Assembly (NCBI GenBank): GCA_905250025.1
Contig: CAJNOJ010000143.1
Location: 62,001 to 126,000 of the forward strand
Length of the DNA stretch: 64,000 nucleotides
Reading direction: 5' to 3'
Origin: Adineta ricciae
Lineage: Eukaryota; Rotifera; Eurotatoria; Adinetida; Adinetidae
The translations under genes were made by a program, and so were the position numbers. The notes beneath the pieces are model-generated. The model saw nothing but the letters and a program-made list of their open reading frames with translations. It searched no databases and had not been told where the DNA came from. Positions 58,662-64,000 of this stretch are shown piece after piece. Position 1 is the first letter of the stretch, and each line of letters begins with the position of its first letter.

Positions 58662-61600
58662 TTACACTTCGTCCGAACTCAATCGTTGTATAATTGAATC
58701 TAACTTCTGACGATCTTGATATGTAATTGTTGTGCATTGTGCATAGATAGTCGATGCTCGCTGGTAATATTCCAGCGCAATCCTATATTGTTTTAAGTAT
58801 TCGTAACAAGTTCCAATATTAAATAAACTTTTGCCTAAATCTTGATGATCAGACGGAAGATTTTCTTCACGTATAAAGAAACACTTTAATTCATAAACTA
58901 ATGCAAGTTTATACTCATTTCGTGCGCGTTGTACTTCACTCAAATATGAAAGTGTATCGAGTATTGCTGAATGGTTAGAACTGAAATTAACCTCCCTGAT
59001 CTGTAACGATTTTTCATAGTACTCGATTGCTTGTTCATAATTCAACTTAATAAAACAAATAAAACCAATCCATTGTAAATAACGTGCAATTNCATTTCGT
59101 GCGCGTTGTACTTCACTCAAATATGAAAGTGTATCGAGTATTGCTGAATGGTCGGAACTGAAATTAACTTCCCTGATCTGTAACGATTTTTCATAGTACT
59201 CGATTGCTTGTTCATAATTCAACTTAATAAAACAAATAAAACCAATCCATTGTAAATAACGTGCAATTTGATTATGATTATTTGGATAATGTTCTTCATA
59301 AATGCTCAATGCTAGTTTATACGAGTCAAACGATTCGTCATATTTACCTTGACGACTTAAACTACTTCCAATAAAACTAAGTATATTGGCAATGTTTGAA
59401 TGATGTGATGGATAGTACTTATCGTAAATATCTAACTGTTTACGATAATAATCGACAGCTTCGTCATATCTTCCTTGACTGTTACGAATATTCCCCATAT
59501 AGTGAAAACTATCAGCAATATTCATATACCCAAGGGGATAATGTTGTTGTCGAATATCTAACGCGCGTTGCTCATATTCAAATGCTTGATCGTATTTTTC
59601 TTGATGGTTCAAGCTCGTACCTATATTACTAAGAATTGTAGCGATGTCGGAGTATCGAAACGACGAATTTGTTTCATAGATATGCAATGCTTTTTTGTAG
59701 AAATCAATTGCTGCATTGTATTTGCCCTCGCTACTACGAATATTTCCCATATAGTTCAAACTCAATGCCATATGTGCATTGTCTGAATCGTAATATTTCT
59801 TCTGAATTTGCAGAGCTTTCTCGTGATGTTGAAAAGCTTCATCGCATTTACCGAGACGATATAATATTTTACCAATATCATTGAGACTCGTTGCGTAACT
59901 AATATGTTCCGACGAATGATAGGTTTCATAGATTTTCATAGCACGTCGATGATAATCAAGGGCTTCGTCGTTGTTCTTTTGATTACTCAAAATATTGCCA
60001 ATATTACTTAACGTATGTGCAATATTAACATTATCCGATGAATAATACGTCTTTTGCATGTCCAATGCTTGTCGATAGTAAATCAGCGCATCGGAAAACT
60101 TTCGCTGTTTATTCAAATTATCACCAATATAATTGAGATTAATGGCTAAATGTCCTGAATATGTGGGATAGTATATTTCTAACATTGTCAAAGCTCGTCG
60201 ATGATGATCAAGTGCTTCTTCGTATAAACGTTTTCCTCGAGAGAAGATATAACCAATATTATTCAAAATACAAACGTTATCTAAATGATCAGCTAACTGG
60301 TATTTTTCTTGCATGATCAATACTTGCTGATATAACTCTAAAGCTAAGTCATAGTTTCCTTGCCCATATGTTATATTTCCAATATTACTCAAACTTGTTG
60401 CTATATCGATGTGACCACGTGGATAAAATTTCTTTTGAATTAAAATTGCACGTTGAACTAATTCGAGTGCATCATCATGCTTTTTCTTCAAATAGAGAAT
60501 ATTTCCCATACTATTGTAAGTTAACGCTAGATAGATATGATCGAATGGATAATATTTTTCATAGATCGATTTTGCTTCGTGGTGATAATTCAAAGCTTCA
60601 TCGTATTTACCTTGATCAATCAGAACATACCCAATATTTCTTACATTCGTTGCAATATCAATATGAAACGAATGAAAATATTTTTGACGGATCACTAATG
60701 CTTGTCGAAGATAATTCAATGCTTCATTGTATTTCAATTGTTGATAATGAACAAGACCAAGATTTTCCAAACTGGTGGCAATGTGTGGATGATCGAGTGA
60801 CGAATGAATTTTCTTCCGTATAGACAATGCATTTTGATGATACTCATAGGCTTGTTCATATTTGCCTTGTAAATGTAATACTTCACCTATATCTGATAGG
60901 ACACATGCCGAATTATACGAAGAATCTGGTTGACTGCTCAGTACTTGGTCATAAAATTTTCTTGCCTGAATCCAATCTCCTTTCCATCGATGAACTTGGC
61001 CAAGGCAGTGTTGAATTGAAGATGAATCTTCCTCATGAAAGTCATTCAATAAATTTTCAAAATATGCTTGCGATTGATCCCATTGACACTGATCGCAAAT
61101 CAATCGTCCGAAAATAACTGGAGTTGATAGATTTTCGAATAAGGCACGTGTATCATAAAGATACTTTTTGATTAATTCTCGTCCATGCTTGACAACATCC
61201 ATTTCTATTATCCAAACATTATCCTCTTGAAAAATCTTTTCCAGGTGAAATGTTGTATTAAAATGAAACAGGATTTGCTTTTCTTTCGATAGGCAGATTT
61301 CAGCGAAAGTCGCGTAGTCTTTTGTTTCCTGTATATTACATTGAATTCGGAAAAGGACAGGAATGGAATCATCCAATCTGGAGAATTGTCGACTTATGAA
61401 TGGCCGTGAATAGGAGCATATGAGGAATTTTTTCATGGACATCAGTTGGCCTTGATTATTGATGAATTTATCGAAATCATTTTTCGTTAAATTCATTCGA
61501 TGATAAACAATTAGGACATCAGTATTCGATTGTACGTATTGCTGATGTCGAGTATCGAGACATTGGATTAAATCACCGAGAAAATATCTTATGGTGTAAA

Positions 61601-62252
61601 GTTCTTTGGTATTTTGTGTTTGTAGAGCGGTATCAATGAGTTTTCGGAGAAAAAAATTATTTAAATACCAATCTAAAGCGTCATCTGATTGATATTTTCT
61701 TTTGAACTCATTTATAAATGCCGATAGACGATACGCATGCAGAAGCTGTTGTTTTGCATATTCGTTTCGAGATAATTGTAAAATCACATCATGTAATAAT
61801 TGAATCCAAAGAAAAGCACTGGAAAATTTTGATAAATCTTTGGTGGAATATTCGTTGTGATCGAAAAAGGTCCAAACATGAGACAGTCGATGAATAAAAC
61901 TTAATTGATCGGCAATAGACGCATAAAGTGAATCGGAATCCGTATAAAATCCAATTATTTTCGGATATTGAAGAAACAAATATTCGGATTGATCTTTTTC
62001 GGAACAAAATATAAATATACAATGAATTTGTTCTAACGTATCAAGATAAGGTAGGATATGAAAGGCGTGCGAATTGGAAATAATTAGAAAGAACTTCTCG
62101 TCTTTATGCGATTGAATAAAACTCAAACATGTGTCTAACTTCGTTTGAAAAACAACATGATTCGTCAGATGATACAGACGTCTTTTCCATGCTTCAGTTT
62201 GATGATCAGAAGAAAAGGAAATAAGTGTAATCTTTGATAGTAATGTTGACAT
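58662..62252 (-). CDS. ADP-ribosyltransferase-like plus TPR-array protein
   Basis: Single exon. As assembled it is 1196 residues with one X; removing the duplicated 177 bases around the N at 59092 leaves about 1137. Residues 1-110 are an alpha/beta domain often seen at the start of bdelloid proteins of this type. Residues about 225-360 are an ART fold: VYHRM at the NAD arginine (R252), a serine pair in ICSYSRPF, and the loop SKEKQILF where active enzymes have E-x-E; here the second position is Gln (E324-K-Q326), so mono-ADP-ribosylation may be lost. From about 400 onward there are roughly 16 kinesin-light-chain-like TPRs of 42 residues (pattern LGLVHYQQLKYNEAL). A scaffold or sensor role is likely; possible defence function is speculative. 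Confidence 0.83.
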   Translation of the reverse strand: MSTLLSKITLISFSSDHQTEAWKRRLYHLTNHVVFQTKLDTCLSFIQSHKDEKFFLIISNSHAFHILPYLDTLEQIHCIFIFCSEKDQSEYLFLQYPKIIGFYTDSDSLYASIADQLSFIHRLSHVWTFFDHNEYSTKDLSKFSSAFLWIQLLHDVILQLSRNEYAKQQLLHAYRLSAFINEFKRKYQSDDALDWYLNNFFLRKLIDTALQTQNTKELYTIRYFLGDLIQCLDTRHQQYVQSNTDVLIVYHRMNLTKNDFDKFINNQGQLMSMKKFLICSYSRPFISRQFSRLDDSIPVLFRIQCNIQETKDYATFAEICLSKEKQILFHFNTTFHLEKIFQEDNVWIIEMDVVKHGRELIKKYLYDTRALFENLSTPVIFGRLICDQCQWDQSQAYFENLLNDFHEEDSSSIQHCLGQVHRWKGDWIQARKFYDQVLSSQPDSSYNSACVLSDIGEVLHLQGKYEQAYEYHQNALSIRKKIHSSLDHPHIATSLENLGLVHYQQLKYNEALNYLRQALVIRQKYFHSFHIDIATNVRNIGYVLIDQGKYDEALNYHHEAKSIYEKYYPFDHIYLALTYNSMGNILYLKKKHDDALELVQRAILIQKKFYPRGHIDIATSLSNIGNITYGQGNYDLALELYQQVLIMQEKYQLADHLDNVCILNNIGYIFSRGKRLYEEALDHHRRALTMLEIYYPTYSGHLAINLNYIGDNLNKQRKFSDALIYYRQALDMQKTYYSSDNVNIAHTLSNIGNILSNQKNNDEALDYHRRAMKIYETYHSSEHISYATSLNDIGKILYRLGKCDEAFQHHEKALQIQKKYYDSDNAHMALSLNYMGNIRSSEGKYNAAIDFYKKALHIYETNSSFRYSDIATILSNIGTSLNHQEKYDQAFEYEQRALDIRQQHYPLGYMNIADSFHYMGNIRNSQGRYDEAVDYYRKQLDIYDKYYPSHHSNIANILSFIGSSLSRQGKYDESFDSYKLALSIYEEHYPNNHNQIARYLQWIGFICFIKLNYEQAIEYYEKSLQIREVNFSSDHSAILDTLSYLSEVQRARNXIARYLQWIGFICFIKLNYEQAIEYYEKSLQIREVNFSSNHSAILDTLSYLSEVQRARNEYKLALVYELKCFFIREENLPSDHQDLGKSLFNIGTCYEYLKQYRIALEYYQRASTIYAQCTTITYQDRQKLDSIIQRLSSDEV
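58916..59268. repeat. 176-bp near-duplicate around an N
   Basis: 58916-59091 and 59093-59268 match except for three substitutions (in the GGTTAGAAC/GGTCGGAAC and CCTCCC/CTTCCC stretches), with N at 59092. Length plus N is 177, so the TPR frame stays open and the artefact is easily missed. The mismatches suggest the two copies come from different haplotypes. Confidence 0.85.
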
Positions 62253-62632
62253 ATTACCAAGAACAATTCATGTTAGAAACTAGAAAAAAAGAAATCAAGG
62301 ACGGGTTCGTTCTTATATTAATTGGATTGTTGATAATTGTTATTCGATCTAATGTTTTGGAAAATACAAGTCAATTTGAGAACGTCTGCTTTTCTAACTG
62401 TTGTTGATTTGTTATTTAAATAAATAAAAAATATCGAAGATAAAAAAAACAACTTACAAGCAAATTATTGAAGTTACAGATGAGAATATGTATATACTTG
62501 ATCATCATTTACCTATCTCACCTTGATATAATTGAAAATAAACGTGCTCGATTTTTTTTCTTCATTTCTAATCAACACGTTTAATAATATGCAGAAAGAG
62601 AAGCATCACCTTTACATGACAACAACAATATC
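62253..62632. other. Intergenic between divergent frames
   Basis: About 380 AT-rich bases upstream of the ART/TPR gene. Nothing recognised. Confidence 0.45.
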
Positions 62633-63004
62633 ATGCACATAAAAAGAAAACTACGCTTTTTTTTCATCGTTCTGCTTATTTTATCATCGGTTACTCTGCC
62701 GGATAGTCTGCTGATGAGTGAACAAATCATTCGACACGAAAGACAAATGATTTTGGTTGGAGATCTTTCTCAGGATGTAAATAGATCTTACCAATTGAGC
62801 CTAATGATATTAATCGTATGTTTGTCTGCAATACGAATTCAAATAAAGCCTTTATCTCATGTTCTTCATAATCTGAGTCATCTCCCGTCAGCTCGACGAC
62901 ACCGGCTGGCGTCGGGATCGAAACGCTATTTTGGTCGAGGAATTTATTATTTTGTTACTCGATTTATTACTTACGTATCTTATAATTATGAAAATAATAT
63001 ATAA
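62633..63004 (+). CDS. Possible secreted peptide precursor, 123 aa
   Basis: Single frame beginning with a basic-hydrophobic signal-like stretch (KRKLRFFFIVLLILSSV). Near residues 85-103 it contains SARRHRLASGSKRYFGRG, with dibasic sites and a glycine before arginine that recall neuropeptide processing and amidation, but the predicted product between KR and GR would be only two residues. A GTATGT..AAATAAAG segment inside could be an intron. No family recognised; may be fortuitous. Confidence 0.3.
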   Translation: MHIKRKLRFFFIVLLILSSVTLPDSLLMSEQIIRHERQMILVGDLSQDVNRSYQLSLMILIVCLSAIRIQIKPLSHVLHNLSHLPSARRHRLASGSKRYFGRGIYYFVTRFITYVSYNYENNI

Positions 63005-63705
63005 TACTCCAATACATAACAGTAATATAGTTTTCTTTTCACCACTCATGATATGAACTGTGCTTTCATCTCTACATTGAATTGTTTGGATACATCTTTT
63101 GACTTATCGTCACACTGAAAAATAAGGAGTCTAGTTATAATGTGGCATAGCGGATTAAGACAAAATTGAAATGTGACGACTTTTTAGTTGACTATTTTCA
63201 CAGTATTGAAAGAGAAAAATGAATCCATCGTTTTCTTTTCTCGTTCGTTCGAAAGAAAGAAGTGTGACTTTGTTTTTATAAAGCAACTCGATTTAAGACT
63301 ATTTTGCATGTTAATCCTCTCTTTTCAACATCTAAGCTTCAAGGAGCAAGTAGATTGGTACCATCCGATTTCCTTCGAAGAACTGTATGCTTCATTAAAA
63401 AAACGATTTTCCTCTCCAATGTAATACATCGTTCTCTTTGAAATCTATCGGATATCGGACGTTTGTTGACAATCAACGTGTTCAGATACGTAATGATCAT
63501 GATCAACTCCATGTTTATGTTGTTTCTCAGTTAAAAGTATCCTAGTTTCTTCATTTTATAAACGAAATCCTAATTTCAATCATGTTCACGGTTGACAAAC
63601 CTTCATCCGTTTTCGAAAACAAGTTTTTCATCAAAGTAAAACTCAGTGCATGAAGTGGTTCACAAACACACGCCACTTACAGACATATATAAAAGCGCAC
63701 ATCCA
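63005..63705. other. Intergenic, unassigned frame
   Basis: About 700 bases. The frame ending at 63424 (…DWYHPISFEELYASLKK) has protein-like composition at its end but no recognisable domain; it may be a lone exon or chance. Nothing else seen. Confidence 0.35.
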
Positions 63706-64000
63706 TCAGTTTATCATTGCTTTTGTTCGGAGTGTTTCCCACTGATATTGCGCACGTCGCCAAATTCGCTTCACACCTTGCTTCAGCTGCTTTCGATACA
63801 GTGGAGATGGGGTCACAAATATGATAACAATACTTGCTGCTGGAAGGAATGATACGAAATAGCCAACCAGAAAAAAACCAAAGCAAATCAGACGATCGTC
63901 TGCATTCTAATTTTAGCGAAATGATCAAGTGAGGCAATGTCAACAACGTTATGATCATTTGACTAATCATCAGCCGTCTGTATTTGACAATTTTCCATCT
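63706..64000 (-). CDS. GPCR C-terminal part, frameshifted, runs off window
   Basis: Reading leftward from the window end: YRRLMISQMIITLLTLPHL (helix 6), then DLLWFF. After a run of seven T (plus-strand A7 at 63871-63877) the frame changes, and the sequence continues LVGYFVSFLPAASIVIIFV (helix 7), then TPSPLYRKQLKQ, ending at the stop at 63706-63708. Both parts are clearly one receptor of the rotifer GPCR type. T6 or T9 would keep the frame, so either a homopolymer error or a real frameshift. The 5' part lies outside the window. Confidence 0.65.

Noticed and set aside
60368-61117. Plus-strand frames opposite the TPR array
   Set aside because: Antisense of a repetitive coding region; the repeated DYC/YFPYY pattern mirrors the TPR periodicity.
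63188-63424. Frame ending in DWYHPISFEELYASLKK as a possible enzyme exon
   Set aside because: A resemblance to the start of an FAD-binding domain of molybdo-flavoenzymes is too short to defend and nothing fitting follows.

Overview
This is eukaryotic nuclear DNA, most likely from a bdelloid rotifer (Adineta/Rotaria type). The reasons are AT-rich sequence, densely packed genes on both strands, many GT-AG introns of only about 40-70 bp, and a repertoire typical of these animals: rhodopsin-like GPCRs of the rotifer FMRFamide-type expansion, ADP-ribosyltransferase/TPR proteins, and many genes whose closest known families are bacterial, fungal or plant. The organism call is an inference; no rRNA or mitochondrial marker is present.

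Layout. 1-9.9 kb: a small hypothetical gene, a tartrate-resistant acid phosphatase, a decayed FAD monooxygenase, an intronless VWA protein, a small secreted peptide candidate and a GPCR broken by an assembly join. 9.9-24 kb: secreted alpha-L-rhamnosidase (GH78), five GPCR-type or secreted genes on the minus strand, a ThiD-TenA (THI20-like) fusion and a secreted peptidoglycan-amidase-like protein. 24-43.7 kb: a small membrane protein, METTL24-like methyltransferase, fatty-acid-binding protein, phage/bacterial-style glycosyltransferase, MAP2K-like kinase, coiled-coil protein, a SUEL-lectin/PAN surface protein, a carboxylesterase and an ATP-grasp enzyme. 43.7-50 kb: a LINE relic, a PLP-dependent enzyme and another GPCR. 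50-56.5 kb: a repeat-rich accessory block with an integrase relic, at least four MITE-like elements (two with precise target-site duplications), hairpin repeats, one ordinary gene (GM2-activator-like) and two truncated genes meeting at an N. 56.5-64 kb: a PRISE-type reductase, a long ART/TPR protein also carrying a join artefact, and the end of a GPCR that runs off the window.

The genes do not form operons and no single pathway links them. The themes are chemosensory or neuropeptide reception (at least six GPCRs plus fragments), secreted and surface hydrolases or lectins, and a high density of probably foreign metabolic genes beside transposon debris, which is the composition reported for bdelloid subtelomeric DNA. 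Three single Ns mark scaffold joins; two lie in exact or near-exact duplications that corrupt gene models, and the third appears to join unrelated loci. Exon coordinates were derived by hand from splice sites and reading-frame continuity, so they are good but not RNA-verified.
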